64,000 bases of DNA from Nocardia vulneris (GTDB lineage: Bacteria; Actinomycetota; Actinomycetes; Mycobacteriales; Mycobacteriaceae): positions 310,001 through 374,000 of the forward strand of contig NZ_BDCI01000035.1 in NCBI RefSeq assembly GCF_001613425.1. The letters run 5' to 3'. Positions 22,087 to 31,083 of the stretch are shown one piece after another. The first letter of the stretch is position 1, and each line of letters starts with the position of its first letter. The notes under the pieces are model-generated. The model did no database searches and was not told where the DNA came from. It worked only from the letters and a program-made list of their open reading frames with translations. The position numbers and the translations under genes were made by a program.

Positions 22087-22974
22087 ATGACGGCCACAGC
22101 CGGTAACGCGATCATCGCGGCACTACGCGACGATGTCGACCGGCTGCTGGCCGCCGAACCCGACGTGCGGGCCGACGCCCCCGATTCGGTGCACCAGATG
22201 CGGGTCGCGACCCGTCGGCTGCGCAGCGTATTGCGGTCCTACCGCAGTCTTTTCGAGCGGGGCCCGGCCGCCTCGATGGGCGAGGAACTCAAGTGGCTGG
22301 CCGGTGTTCTCGGTGTGGCCCGCGACGCCGAGGTACGCGGTGCGCGTTTCGCGGCGCTGCTGACCAAACACGCTCAGCAGGGCGAACATTCGGAGGCAGA
22401 GCTGGCGCCGGTGACGGCCCGGCTGGTCACCGCTCAGCAGCAGCGTTACGCCGCCGCGCACGCCGATGTCCTGCTCGCGCTGGACAGCCCACGCTACCGC
22501 GACCTGCGCGCCGAACTCACGCACTGGCGCACCGAACCACCGTTGCGGGCGCGGCGCGCCGAAGTGTCCGCCGCCGAATTCTTCGGTGTTGTGCTGCAAC
22601 GTGATCGGGAGCGGGTCGAACGGCTGATCCAGCTCGAACCCACCGTGACGGCGGACGAGCGGGTCGAGCTGCTGCACGATATCCGCAAGAGCGCCAAGCG
22701 TTTACGCTACTCCTGCGAGGCCGCCGAGCAGGTGCTCGCCGCCGCGGCGACCGGCCTCGGTGCTCGCGCCAAACGACTGCAGACCGTGCTCGGCGACCAC
22801 CGCGACGCCGTCGAATCCCAGCACGCGCTCTACGGCCTCGCCGCCGACGCCGGTGCCGCGGGCGAAGACCCGGCCCTGTACCGCATCCTCGCCGGCGCCG
22901 AAGACACCGCAGCCCGCCAGGCCCTGAGCCGCTACCCCGAGGCCGCCGCTGCATTGACTACCAACGGCGACTAG
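22087..22974 (+). CDS. CHAD domain protein
   Basis: A 295-aa alpha-helical protein with the two conserved basic helices of the CHAD domain: 'SVHQMRVATRRLRSVLRSYRSLF' (about residues 35-57) and 'LLHDIRKSAKRLRYSCEAAEQVL' (about 197-219). CHAD domains bind inorganic polyphosphate through conserved His/Arg/Lys. In M. tuberculosis the syntenic protein (Rv2226) joins a CYTH polyphosphate-related domain to CHAD; here only CHAD is present and no CYTH partner lies adjacent. It begins 3 bases after the aminopeptidase stop, so it is part of that operon. Confidence 0.88.
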   Translation: MTATAGNAIIAALRDDVDRLLAAEPDVRADAPDSVHQMRVATRRLRSVLRSYRSLFERGPAASMGEELKWLAGVLGVARDAEVRGARFAALLTKHAQQGEHSEAELAPVTARLVTAQQQRYAAAHADVLLALDSPRYRDLRAELTHWRTEPPLRARRAEVSAAEFFGVVLQRDRERVERLIQLEPTVTADERVELLHDIRKSAKRLRYSCEAAEQVLAAAATGLGARAKRLQTVLGDHRDAVESQHALYGLAADAGAAGEDPALYRILAGAEDTAARQALSRYPEAAAALTTNGD

Positions 22975-23374
22975 GCCGCTCCGACTCCGCGCCGCCTGGC
23001 AAGCCGGGCCATCGGCATCCCGTCGCCCCGCACCGCGTACACCTGCCACATCCGCCGCATCTACCTCACCGGCCGAGTCAGGCGCACTTCGCGTCGCCGC
23101 CACGGCTGGATAAGCCCGATGGAGCCCTTCGTCGGGCACCCACGCTTATCCACCACGAACGATCGGAGGACCCCGCGCACTGTCCTCACGGGTCGCATCG
23201 GCCGGGCATGTTGGCGCACTACTTCTGACTTCGTGCACCCGCTGTGGCAGGCCAAAGCGGGTGCGGGAACACAAAAGGGGTGCGGGAACACAAAAGGGGT
23301 GCGCGAAGTCAGAAGGGGTGCGGCTGCGGGGGCGGTCCCGTACCGTCCGCGTTCAACGGACGGCGCGGCCGCGC
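22975..23374. other. 400-bp spacer between convergent genes, with a repeat hairpin
   Basis: No gene seen. The left half is featureless; the right half holds the large composite hairpin at 23222-23315 described separately, which may also serve as a bidirectional terminator for the CHAD and ribonuclease genes. Confidence 0.6.
23222..23315. repeat. Composite palindrome with inner direct repeats
   Basis: The outer arms, CTTCTGACTTCGTGCACCC (23222-23240) and its near-perfect complement at 23297-23315, enclose a second hairpin GCACCCGCT...AGCGGGTGC (23235-23264). Two 20-bp direct repeats of the GGGTGCGGGAACACAAAA type fill the rest. The inner hairpin recurs at 61044-61073 and a relative occurs at 48518-48587, so it belongs to a dispersed family. 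Confidence 0.75.
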
Positions 23375-24808
23375 TCAGGGCGCGTAGGCGAAGGCGATCT
23401 TGCGGGTGGTGGGGTCGGCGGCGGTCAGGCGGACGCGCACCTGTTCGCCTTCGGGTGGCTCGCCGGTACAGGGGCCGAGCACCGGTGGGTCGGCGATGAA
23501 GATCTCGGCGGCGCGGTTGCCGTTGGCTTCGCGCACCACGACCGCGTCGAACTCCGTGCCCGCGCGTTCGGCGAGCAACGTCGCCTCGGTGAGGTCGATG
23601 CAGGCGCGTTCGACCTTGTTCGCGATCGTGTCGCTGCGGCGCATGGTGTCCGCGGTGTCGGCGAGACCATCGGTAACCCACTGCGGCACTGCGGTTCCCG
23701 CACAGCGAGCCAGGCAGATTTCGGTGGCGTAGCGGTCGACCAGTCTGCGCAGCGGCGCGGTGACGTGTGCGTACGGCGCGTGCATCGCGCTGTGCTGCAA
23801 CGTTTCCGGGGCGGCCCCGGTCGTATCGCCGTTCACCACGGTGTAGGACGCGCCGCGCAGCAGGCTGGTCGCCTCCGACATCAGCACCAGCGCGGCGGGC
23901 GTGTTCGGGTCCAGTCCGGCGAGCATCTGCCCGACCGGTTGCGCCTCGGGCCAGGCGACGCCCAGCGCCGCCGCGGTCCGGCGCATCGACGCGATCGCCG
24001 ATTCGGCGGGCGGCGGCATGGTGCGCAGCAGCGCGGGCGCGCCCGCGTCGAGCATGATGCGGGCCGCGCACATCCCGGTGAGCAGCGAGACCTGCTCGTT
24101 CCAGTCGTCGGCGGCGGTGCGTGGTTCCACGATCAGCCGCCAGTGCCCCGGCGAGCGATCGTCCCGGACGATGCTCTGCGCGGGCAGCCGCAAACCGATC
24201 GCGCCACGGGTCAGTCCCGCCTCGATGCGCCGCTTGCCGAATTCCGGCAGGGCTGCGATCGAGGGGTGCAGGCGGCCCGCGTCGGCGTCGGCCTGCACGC
24301 CCGCGTAGTCGAGCCTGGCGCGCGAGCACACCAGCGCGCGTTGCACCGAAAACCGTTGCGGTTCGGCGTTTTCGTCGAGTTCGATGGTCCACAGCGCGGC
24401 CGGGCGGCGCTGCTGCGGCAGCAGGCTCGCGGTGCCCTCGGACAGCACCGGCGGATGCAGCGGCACCGTGCCGTCGGGCAGATAGAAGGTTTGTCCCCGG
24501 GCGCCGGACTCTTTGGCGAGCGCGCCGTCGGGATCGATCACCGCGCCCACGTCGGCGATGGCGTAGTGCAGCAGGAAGCCGGTGCCGGTGCGCTCGAGGT
24601 GCAGGGCCTGGTCCAGATCCATGGCCCCCGGTGGGTCGATCGTCACGAGCGGGATGTCGGTGCGATCGTTCCGGTCGCCCGCGAACGCGTCGGACGCGTC
24701 GCGGGCTTCCGCGGTGGCCTCGGCGGGGTACGCCGAGGCCAAACCGAATTCGGAACGGATGGCGCCGAAGTCGACCGGCGCCGAGACGATCCGCTGATGC
24801 AATTCCAC
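23375..24808 (-). CDS. RNB-domain ribonuclease (RNase II-like)
   Basis: A 477-aa protein with GTG start. The RNB exonuclease core is evident: 'TIDPPGAMDLDQALHLER' holds the Asp cluster that binds catalytic magnesium, followed by 'HYAIADVGAVIDPDGALAKEA'-like sequence, 'FYLPDGTVPLHPPVLSEG', and near the C-terminus 'YAHVTAPLRRLVDRYATE'. No N-terminal cold-shock domains are present, so it is a short actinobacterial version. Expected to degrade single-stranded RNA 3' to 5'. It is 16 bases downstream of a small secreted-protein gene on the same strand. Confidence 0.9.
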   Translation of the reverse strand: MELHQRIVSAPVDFGAIRSEFGLASAYPAEATAEARDASDAFAGDRNDRTDIPLVTIDPPGAMDLDQALHLERTGTGFLLHYAIADVGAVIDPDGALAKESGARGQTFYLPDGTVPLHPPVLSEGTASLLPQQRRPAALWTIELDENAEPQRFSVQRALVCSRARLDYAGVQADADAGRLHPSIAALPEFGKRRIEAGLTRGAIGLRLPAQSIVRDDRSPGHWRLIVEPRTAADDWNEQVSLLTGMCAARIMLDAGAPALLRTMPPPAESAIASMRRTAAALGVAWPEAQPVGQMLAGLDPNTPAALVLMSEATSLLRGASYTVVNGDTTGAAPETLQHSAMHAPYAHVTAPLRRLVDRYATEICLARCAGTAVPQWVTDGLADTADTMRRSDTIANKVERACIDLTEATLLAERAGTEFDAVVVREANGNRAAEIFIADPPVLGPCTGEPPEGEQVRVRLTAADPTTRKIAFAYAP

Positions 24809-24824
24809 GCTGGGTGTGCCAGTC

Positions 24825-25157
24825 CTACTGCAACGCCAGCATGGTGCCGTTCAACGAATCGAGCGGCCCGTACACGGTGAAGGTGACATGTCCGCCCGGG
24901 ACCGCCGCCGACACCGCGGCGGCCGCGTCCAGCGCCTGACCGAACGAAGGCGCCGAAGGATGGGGCAGACCGGCGAGGGTCTGCCCGAAACGGTTCTGGG
25001 CGACCCAGACCGTATCGGCAGGGCTGAGGTCGACCTGCACCCCGCCCGGCAGCGGCGTCACCGCTACGGCACCGGCGGAACCGGCCCCCAGCATGGCGAA
25101 AACCGAAGCAGCACCGGCGATCAACGCGCCGGCGACCAGTGAGCGAACAATCCGCAT
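24825..25157 (-). CDS. Small secreted protein
   Basis: A 110-aa protein with a clear signal peptide (MRIVRSLVAGALIAGAASVF, cleavage expected after the G-S-A-G-A run near residue 30). The mature ~80-residue domain is 'VTPLPGGVQVDLSPADTVWVAQNRFG...GHVTFTVYGPLDSLNGTML', rich in predicted beta strands and without cysteine. The family is not recognised. It is divergent from the 30-codon ORF at 25411 and upstream of the ribonuclease gene. Confidence 0.7.
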   Translation of the reverse strand: MRIVRSLVAGALIAGAASVFAMLGAGSAGAVAVTPLPGGVQVDLSPADTVWVAQNRFGQTLAGLPHPSAPSFGQALDAAAAVSAAVPGGHVTFTVYGPLDSLNGTMLALQ

Positions 25158-25410
25158 ATGAGTTGAGACCTGCTTTCCCGCATTCGAAGTGTGAAGGGAA
25201 CGTCGCGGCCCGGCAAACGGGCCAAGCCGACGGCCCCTACTTTATGACGTCGATCACGGTCCGGCTAGTTACTCGCGCATCGGCATGGCGGGCCGCCATG
25301 GCGAGCAGGCCGCCGACGTGGCTGCTAACGTTGCCCGCCGTAGCGTGGCTCACATTCGGCCCGCACATTCTGAAATGTCCTGTACGTCGACAATTGGGAG
25401 TTCCGTAGCT

Positions 25411-25503
25411 ATGTCATCGATCTTGTTCGACTACCTGGCCCCGCTGATCGGCGCGGACCAGGCAGCCTATTGGGCCCAGGTCTTCGTCGTCTCCCCGGTC
25501 TGA
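25411..25503 (+). CDS. 30-aa small protein with its own terminator
   Basis: ATG at 25411 is preceded by GGGAG 10 bases upstream. The peptide begins MSSILFDYLAPLIGADQ and ends FVVSPV: an amphipathic or membrane-active helix with a C-terminal hydrophobic tail. A perfect 12-bp hairpin follows at 25529-25559, so the transcript would be about 150-200 nt and dedicated to this ORF. It is too short for codon statistics; I call it a candidate small protein of unknown function. Confidence 0.5.
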   Translation: MSSILFDYLAPLIGADQAAYWAQVFVVSPV

Positions 25504-25528
25504 CCGATAAACCTTCTGCCACAACCCT

Positions 25529-25559
25529 GTCGCCTCCCGTTCACCGGACGGGAGGCGAC
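25529..25559 (+). terminator. Terminator after the 30-aa ORF
   Basis: GTCGCCTCCCGT (25529-25540), loop TCACCGG, then ACGGGAGGCGAC (25548-25559), followed by TTTGGTT. A perfect 12-bp stem plus T-rich tail is the most canonical intrinsic terminator in the window. Confidence 0.85.
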
Positions 25560-25589
25560 TTTGGTTCCGGCCCGCTAGCATCCCGCTCC

Positions 25590-25967
25590 GTGATCAGAAC
25601 TACCGCCGCTCTCGCGGCCAGCGCGACCCTCTTTGCCCTGCTGCTCACCGGCTGCGGGGACGACAAGGCCACCACCGATGCCGCCTCTTCTTCCACCACC
25701 GCGCAGTCGAGCGGCGACACCCAGGTCGTCGACAACGTGAAGGCGGGCGCGTTCGTCGTCAGCTTCCGCGGTGCGTTCCCGAAACTCGCCGACGGCAAGG
25801 ACGACGCGAAGATCTCCACCGTGCTGAGTGACACGTGCAAGGACATCAAGGCGGGCAAGCCCGAGGACGAGGTCGTCAAGAACATCATCAAGCGGGCCTC
25901 CGGCAAGACCGAGGCGACCACCGAGGAGTCGAAGGCCATCTACCAGATGGCCAAGATGATGTGCTGA
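25590..25967 (+). CDS. DUF732-like lipoprotein
   Basis: A 125-aa protein with GTG start at 25590. A TAGCAT box (25576-25581) lies 8 bases upstream, consistent with a leaderless transcript. Signal peptide and lipobox L-T-G-C sit near residue 22. After a Ser/Thr linker comes a helical domain with 'LSDTCKDIKAGKPEDEVVKNIIKRASGKTEATTEESKAIYQMAKMMC', two cysteines spaced as in the small secreted DUF732 proteins of mycobacteria. The function is unknown; extracytoplasmic. Confidence 0.75.
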   Translation: MIRTTAALAASATLFALLLTGCGDDKATTDAASSSTTAQSSGDTQVVDNVKAGAFVVSFRGAFPKLADGKDDAKISTVLSDTCKDIKAGKPEDEVVKNIIKRASGKTEATTEESKAIYQMAKMMC

Positions 25968-26061
25968 GCCGCGGCTATTTCGGCTGACCGATGCGGGACG
26001 CACGGCGGCGCCCGAAAAGCGTCCGCCGTACCCGTATCGGTATCCGCCACCGGCATCACGT

Positions 26062-26958
26062 CTAGGGGGCGATTTGTTTCGGGGGCGGCGGGTTGTCGGG
26101 GGAATTCAATTCTTGCTGTTGTTCGGGGGCGGGAAGTTCGTCGGGTTCGGGTTGTTGTGTCGCGGGGGCCGCAGGGGTCGCGGTGGGCGCGGTGGGCGGG
26201 GTGCTGCGCTCGAGGAAGCGCAGCAGTTCCACCGGGAAGGGCAGGACGAGGGTCGAATTCTTTTCCGCCGCAACCTGAACCACGGTTTCGAGCAGGCGCA
26301 GCTGCAGCGAGGCGGGCGATTGCGACATCTGCTCGCCCGCCTGCGCCAGCATCTGCGAGGCCTGTAGTTCGCCCTCCGCGGAGATGACGCGGGCCCGGCG
26401 TTCGCGTTCGGCCTCGGCCTGCCGGGACATCGAGCGCTTCAACGCATCCGGCAGTGCGACATCCTTGATCTCCACCCGATCGATGTGCACGCCCCAGCCC
26501 AGCGCCGGGCTGTCGATCATGATCTCCAGGCCCTTGTTCAGCTCTTCGCGGTTGGACAGCAGGCTGTCCAGGTCGCTCTTGCCGATGATCGAACGCAGTG
26601 AGGTCTGCGCCACCTGGCCGACGGCGAACAGATAGTTCTGCACCTCCACCACCGCCAGTACCGGATCGAACACCCGGAAGTACACCACCGCGTCCACCCG
26701 GACCGTCACGTTGTCCCGAGTGATGCCGTCCTGCGCGGGGATCGGCAGGGTGACGATCTGGGTCGACACCTTCTGCATCCGGTCCACGAACGGAATCAGC
26801 AAGCGCAGCCCGGGATCTCGCGTCGCGATCACCCGGCCGAACCGGAAGACCAACCCCTTCTCGTACTGCGCGACCACCCGGGCGCTCGTGGCGGTGGCGA
26901 TCGCGCCCGCCACCGCGCCCAAGCCGAAGATGCTGCCCACAATCGTCAGGAAATCCAT
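26062..26958 (-). CDS. SPFH/stomatin-like membrane protein
   Basis: A 298-aa protein starting MDFLTIVGSIFGLGAVAGAI: one N-terminal membrane helix, then a band-7/SPFH domain ('EKGLVFRFGRVIATRDPGLRLLIPFVDRMQKVSTQIVTL'), a coiled-coil segment ('LKRSMSRQAEAERERRARVISAEGE'), and a Pro/Gln/Glu-rich tail from about residue 255. The open frame runs further upstream to 27831 through non-coding DNA and part of rnpB; AGGTGGGCGGGC before the ATG at 26958 supports the shorter start. Stomatin relatives scaffold membrane microdomains and often regulate proteases. No NfeD partner is adjacent. Confidence 0.9.
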   Translation of the reverse strand: MDFLTIVGSIFGLGAVAGAIATATSARVVAQYEKGLVFRFGRVIATRDPGLRLLIPFVDRMQKVSTQIVTLPIPAQDGITRDNVTVRVDAVVYFRVFDPVLAVVEVQNYLFAVGQVAQTSLRSIIGKSDLDSLLSNREELNKGLEIMIDSPALGWGVHIDRVEIKDVALPDALKRSMSRQAEAERERRARVISAEGELQASQMLAQAGEQMSQSPASLQLRLLETVVQVAAEKNSTLVLPFPVELLRFLERSTPPTAPTATPAAPATQQPEPDELPAPEQQQELNSPDNPPPPKQIAP

Positions 26959-27062
26959 GCCCGCCCACCTGAATCGCGTCCGCAGACAGCAGAGGCGGGT
27001 GCCTGGACGCTGCGGCCCCGCAGCTACTTCCATCATGACACCGAACAGGGCGGGCAGGCAGA

Positions 27063-27485
27063 CTATTTCAGCGTCAGCCGCTTCAGCGCGGTGCCACCCT
27101 CGAACGCCTTGTCGCCCTGGAACAGCGACGCGAAAATCCGCACGCTCTGGTCGGATTCGGGGGTGAACGGTTCGGCATCGGCCACCTTGGTCGCGGTGGC
27201 CCGCTGCGTCTGCGGCGTGCCGTCGCAGGTGGCCGCGGCCTTCGCGCCGAGCATCTGCTCGCCCTCCGCGCGGCGGATGAACACCTGCAATGTCACCGCA
27301 GCGTCGACGGGCTCGCACAGGTAGGTCACCGACACGGCCACGTCCCCACCGGTGCGTTCGGCACCGGTGACATCGACCTTGTTCGGCGGAGCGGTGGCGG
27401 TCGTCGGCGCGGCAACGGCCGGGCCGACGCAGGCCACGGTGATCACGGCCGCCGCGGCGGCGAGGACGCTCATCCGGCGCGGCAT
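27063..27485 (-). CDS. Secreted protein of unknown function
   Basis: A 140-aa protein with signal peptide (hydrophobic residues 6-20, cleavage after A-V-A-A near 26). The mature part reads as a beta-sandwich-like domain: 'DVAVSVTYLCEPVDAAVTLQVFIRR', 'AAATCDGTPQTQRATATK', 'SVRIFASLF', with one likely disulfide between the two cysteines. The family is not recognised. Start is Met1 or Met5. It sits between the SPFH gene and rnpB on the same strand. Confidence 0.7.
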   Translation of the reverse strand: MPRRMSVLAAAAAVITVACVGPAVAAPTTATAPPNKVDVTGAERTGGDVAVSVTYLCEPVDAAVTLQVFIRRAEGEQMLGAKAAATCDGTPQTQRATATKVADAEPFTPESDQSVRIFASLFQGDKAFEGGTALKRLTLK

Positions 27486-27686
27486 GCTCTGAACGTTGAT
27501 GACACTCTCCTAGCGATCGATCTCGCGGCCGCGCCGAATCGGGCACACCGCACAAAACTCGACCGACAATACTGGTATCGCGCGCATCCTGAGCGACCCA
27601 ATCAGCTGGCCACAGAATGGATCTCACCCGTTCACGCGACGTTCGCCGGGAGACCACCGGCCCGGGCGGATCCGGGGCCGAAGCGG

Positions 27687-28108
<422 letters not shown>

Positions 28109-28179
28109 GCTGCCAGAGTACTCGGCCTGGCAGGCTCCGCCAGGGTGTGGGGGCCGCGGACGCAGTACGGTGGTGTGTC

Positions 28180-29067
28180 ATGGAACGTGTCGAGGTCGGC
28201 TTCCCGTCCGGAAGCGAGCAGTGTGCCGCCTGGCTCTACCGCCCGGACGGCGCGCCCAAGCCCCGCCCGCTCGTTGTCATGGGACACGGCCTGGGGGCGA
28301 ACCGCGAGATGGGGCTCGATCGGTACGCGCGGCGTTTCGCCGCCGCGGGCATGGCCGTCCTCGTGTTCGATTACCGCAACTTCGGTGCGAGCCAGGGCGA
28401 ACCGCGCCAGCTCATCCGGATCGGCAAGCAACGCGACGACTGGCGCGCCGCCATCGCGTTCGCGCGCACCATCCGCGGCATCGACGCGACCCGGATCGCC
28501 CTGTGGGGCACTTCGTTCAGTGCCGGTCACGTCCTGGCGGTGGCCCCCGAGGATGATTACCTCGCCGCGGTGGTGGTGCAGGTGCCGTTCACCAGCGGCT
28601 GGGCCAGCGCGCTGGCGAAGGGCCCGATCAGCCTGACCAAGGTGACCGCCATCGCCGCCACCGACCTGCTCATCGGTCCGCTGCGGCGCAAGCCCATCGG
28701 CATCCGATTAGCCGGCCGCAAGCGTTCCGCCGCGCTGATGAGCGCGACCGACGTACCGGAGGGCAACGGCAGGCTGGCCGAGGAGAGCGAGCACTACAAG
28801 CCGAAAGTAGCTGCCCGCATTGCTTTTTCGGCGATGTTCGACAAGCCCGGCCGACGCGCCAAGGCATTGAAGATGCCGGTGCTGTACGCCCTCGCCGACA
28901 ATGATTCGATCACCCCGGTCAAGCCCGCGCTGCGCGCCGCCGAACGAACCAAGCACGCGGTCGTGAAGCGTTATCCGGTGGGGCATTTCGACATCTACTT
29001 CGACGACACCTTCGAGAAGGCGGTGTACGACCAGACCGAGTTCCTGGTGTCGGTGCTGCGGCCGTAG
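28180..29067 (+). CDS. Alpha/beta hydrolase (DUF/BAAT-like)
   Basis: A 295-aa protein. TACGGT at 28166-28171 lies 8 bases before the ATG, suggesting leaderless initiation. 'VVMGHGLGANREMGLDRYA' is the oxyanion segment, 'FDYRNFGASQGEPRQ' the following loop, 'WGTSFSAGHVLAVA' the nucleophile elbow (Ser112 in G-T-S-F-S) and 'PVGHFDIY' the catalytic His region. The GxSxS elbow is a variant of the usual GxSxG. Related to polyketide-type thioesterases and peptidase S15-like hydrolases; the substrate is unknown. Confidence 0.83.
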   Translation: MERVEVGFPSGSEQCAAWLYRPDGAPKPRPLVVMGHGLGANREMGLDRYARRFAAAGMAVLVFDYRNFGASQGEPRQLIRIGKQRDDWRAAIAFARTIRGIDATRIALWGTSFSAGHVLAVAPEDDYLAAVVVQVPFTSGWASALAKGPISLTKVTAIAATDLLIGPLRRKPIGIRLAGRKRSAALMSATDVPEGNGRLAEESEHYKPKVAARIAFSAMFDKPGRRAKALKMPVLYALADNDSITPVKPALRAAERTKHAVVKRYPVGHFDIYFDDTFEKAVYDQTEFLVSVLRP

Positions 29068-29202
29068 TGCGCGTACCGGTGCCGTATCGTGGATACGCGG
29101 CCGTTGCCGCGAACTGTCCTCGACGATGGCCCCGGTGCGCCGCGAAGCATCCACTCCCATGAATTCTGTTCTCTGCCACGGGAAGGCTCTTCCCGCCCAC
29201 CG

Positions 29203-29721
29203 ATGACCGCCGCGCGGGTGAAGTCCCGCCCGGAACTCCGCAGGCAACGCAGGTCGCGCGCGCACAGCTGCTGGAACCATCTGCTCATCGCACCGCTGTG
29301 GCCCAAGTACGGCGTCAACCTGGGCACCCTGCTGCGCACCTGCGACGCGGTCGGCGCCTGCCTCGCCGTACCGCGCAAACCGTGGGTGCCCGATGCCCTC
29401 GCCCACGGCAACACACTCCGAAAACAGCAGTGTGTGCACTGGATCGACGGCCGGGTCGAGCGCTGGCTCGCCCGTCAGCGCGCCGGCGGCTCCGCCATCG
29501 TCGGCGTCGAACTCACCGACGAATCGATCCGGCTCGCCGATCTCCCGACCGCCCGGCGGCGCACCGTCATCGTCCTCGGGCACGAATCCACCGGCATCCC
29601 ACCGGAAGGGCTGGAACTGCTCGACGTGGCCGTCGAAATCCCGATGATCGGCACCGGGCACAGCCTCAATGTCGCCGTAGCGGGGTCGCTGGTGCTCTAC
29701 AAACTCGCCGGGCTCTGCTGA
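29203..29721 (+). CDS. TrmH-family (SpoU) RNA methyltransferase
   Basis: A 172-aa single-domain SPOUT methyltransferase starting MTAARVKSRPELRRQRR (GGGAAGG upstream; the longer frame from 29089 is non-coding). The C-terminal trefoil-knot motifs 'VIVLGHESTGIPPEGLELLDVAVEIPM' and 'GHSLNVAVAGSLVLYKLAGL' bind S-adenosylmethionine, and 'WPKYGVNLGTLLRTCDAVGA' holds the N-x-G-x-x-x-R catalytic segment. Probably 2'-O-methylates tRNA or rRNA. The 3' end overlaps the convergent TetR gene by 25 bases. Confidence 0.88.
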   Translation: MTAARVKSRPELRRQRRSRAHSCWNHLLIAPLWPKYGVNLGTLLRTCDAVGACLAVPRKPWVPDALAHGNTLRKQQCVHWIDGRVERWLARQRAGGSAIVGVELTDESIRLADLPTARRRTVIVLGHESTGIPPEGLELLDVAVEIPMIGTGHSLNVAVAGSLVLYKLAGLC

Positions 29722-30344
29722 GGCCGCGCCAGGAGTTCGCGGATCAGCGTTGCCGCCCACCACTTTTCGACGCGTTCCGGCGGCCAGCCACGTTCAGCGG
29801 TGAGCTCGGTGTAGACGTCGATGTTGCAGAGGGCCGCATAGATGTCGAGCGCGGTCGCCAGGTCGAGGGTGGGGTGCAGAGTGCCCGGCGGCCACGAGCC
29901 GAGAACCTGACGGTGGGCGTCGTCGGCTCGGCTGCGCGCGTCCCGATAGGCTTGCGCCAGTTCGGGTTCCGTGCGTCCGGCGTCGCGCAGCAGGACGATG
30001 ACATCGCCCGCGCGCTCGAACAGCCTGCGGTCGTAGGCCGTCATCGCCGCGAGCTGACCGGCCGGATCGGCCGCCTCCAATGCGGTGAGCAGGTGTGGCA
30101 GGTCCGCTGAAAGGTCGGCGGCATCGGCCAGGGCCATGGTCAACCCGGCCTTGTTGCCGTAGGCGGCGTAGACCGTCGGCACCGAAACCCCCGCCTCACT
30201 CGCCACGTCGCGTACGGTCGTCGCCGACCAGCCTTTGGCCAGGAACAAGGCCCGGGCGGCGCGGGCGATCTCCGCGCTCGTCTGCTGCGCCTGCGCGATC
30301 CGCCGCAACGAGTCGTAGCGGCGGCGTGCCTGCTCCTCCGCCAT
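29697..30344 (-). CDS. TetR-family regulator
   Basis: A 215-aa protein. The N-terminal helix-turn-helix is 'IARAARALFLAKGWSATTVRDVASEAGVSVPTVYAAYGNKAGL' (about residues 26-68) and the rest is an all-helical ligand domain. It is divergent from the six-helix membrane protein gene with only 40 bases between them, and a perfect AT-rich palindrome (30373-30385) lies at that gene's start. The simplest reading is local repression of the membrane protein, and possibly of itself, relieved by an unknown ligand. Confidence 0.88.
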   Translation of the reverse strand: MAEEQARRRYDSLRRIAQAQQTSAEIARAARALFLAKGWSATTVRDVASEAGVSVPTVYAAYGNKAGLTMALADAADLSADLPHLLTALEAADPAGQLAAMTAYDRRLFERAGDVIVLLRDAGRTEPELAQAYRDARSRADDAHRQVLGSWPPGTLHPTLDLATALDIYAALCNIDVYTELTAERGWPPERVEKWWAATLIRELLARPQQSPASL

Positions 30345-30372
30345 GGGGGTTCCCCTTTCGATTTGCGCTACT

Positions 30373-30385
30373 TATATTCAATATA
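30373..30385. promoter_or_regulatory. Putative TetR operator (TATATT-C-AATATA)
   Basis: A 13-bp perfect palindrome in a strikingly AT-rich stretch, overlapping the promoter/start region of the membrane protein gene and 29 bases from the TetR start. Inferred operator; not otherwise repeated in the window. Confidence 0.5.
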
Positions 30386-31083
30386 TGACAACCCAAACAG
30401 AAGGCTACATCGCCTGGCCGTTCGCCCGGTTCGGCGGCCTGGGCGCCCTCGGTTTCGCCACGCTCATCGTGGGCGCCAACCTCGTTCTCGAACCCGCGGG
30501 CATGCCCGTCATCGGCGCGGACATCGAGGAGGTGAACACCTTCTTCGCCGCCGAATCCGGTGCCGTCGGACTCTCGTCGAGCGTCACTCCGGCCGCGTGG
30601 CTCTGCGTCATCGTGTTCGGCGCCGCCGCGGTCGCGACCATCTGGCCGCGCGAACGGGCCACCGGTTCGGCCTGGTCGCTCGTCGGTTTCGCGGGGCTGC
30701 TGCTGCAAACCGCCGCGTTCGTCGGCGTGGTCGCCCTCCGACTCGCCCTCTGCACCACCACCGAGCGCTCCGGCACCGCCGCACTGTGGGCGCTGCACAA
30801 CGCTCTGTTCGTGCTCAACGGGGTGTTTCTCACCGTCGCCCTGCTCGGCCTGTCGCTCGGCGGTCGCCGGGCCGGGCTGATCCGCCGCTGGCACGCCACC
30901 ATCGGATCACTCGCCGCCGCAGGGCTTTTCGTCTCCGCGACGCTCACTCCCCTGGTCATCGAACGCGGCGGTCCGCTCGCTCTGATCAGCTTGATCAGCT
31001 GGTTGCTGTGGGTCGTATGGTTGGTCACCTACGGTGTCACGCTCCTGCGCCTCGTACCTGCTACCCGGCCGTCCGCCGCGTGA
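30385..31083 (+). CDS. Six-TM membrane protein of unknown function
   Basis: A 232-aa protein beginning MTTQTEGYIAWPFARFGGLG. Six hydrophobic helices are visible: about 17-35, 70-88, 98-122, 132-155, 168-187 and 194-218. There are no catalytic or transport signatures. An upstream in-frame start at 30343 would place the operator inside the gene, so I prefer 30385. Adjacent divergent TetR suggests ligand-inducible expression, as for small-molecule exporters or stress membrane proteins. Confidence 0.75.
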   Translation: MTTQTEGYIAWPFARFGGLGALGFATLIVGANLVLEPAGMPVIGADIEEVNTFFAAESGAVGLSSSVTPAAWLCVIVFGAAAVATIWPRERATGSAWSLVGFAGLLLQTAAFVGVVALRLALCTTTERSGTAALWALHNALFVLNGVFLTVALLGLSLGGRRAGLIRRWHATIGSLAAAGLFVSATLTPLVIERGGPLALISLISWLLWVVWLVTYGVTLLRLVPATRPSAA

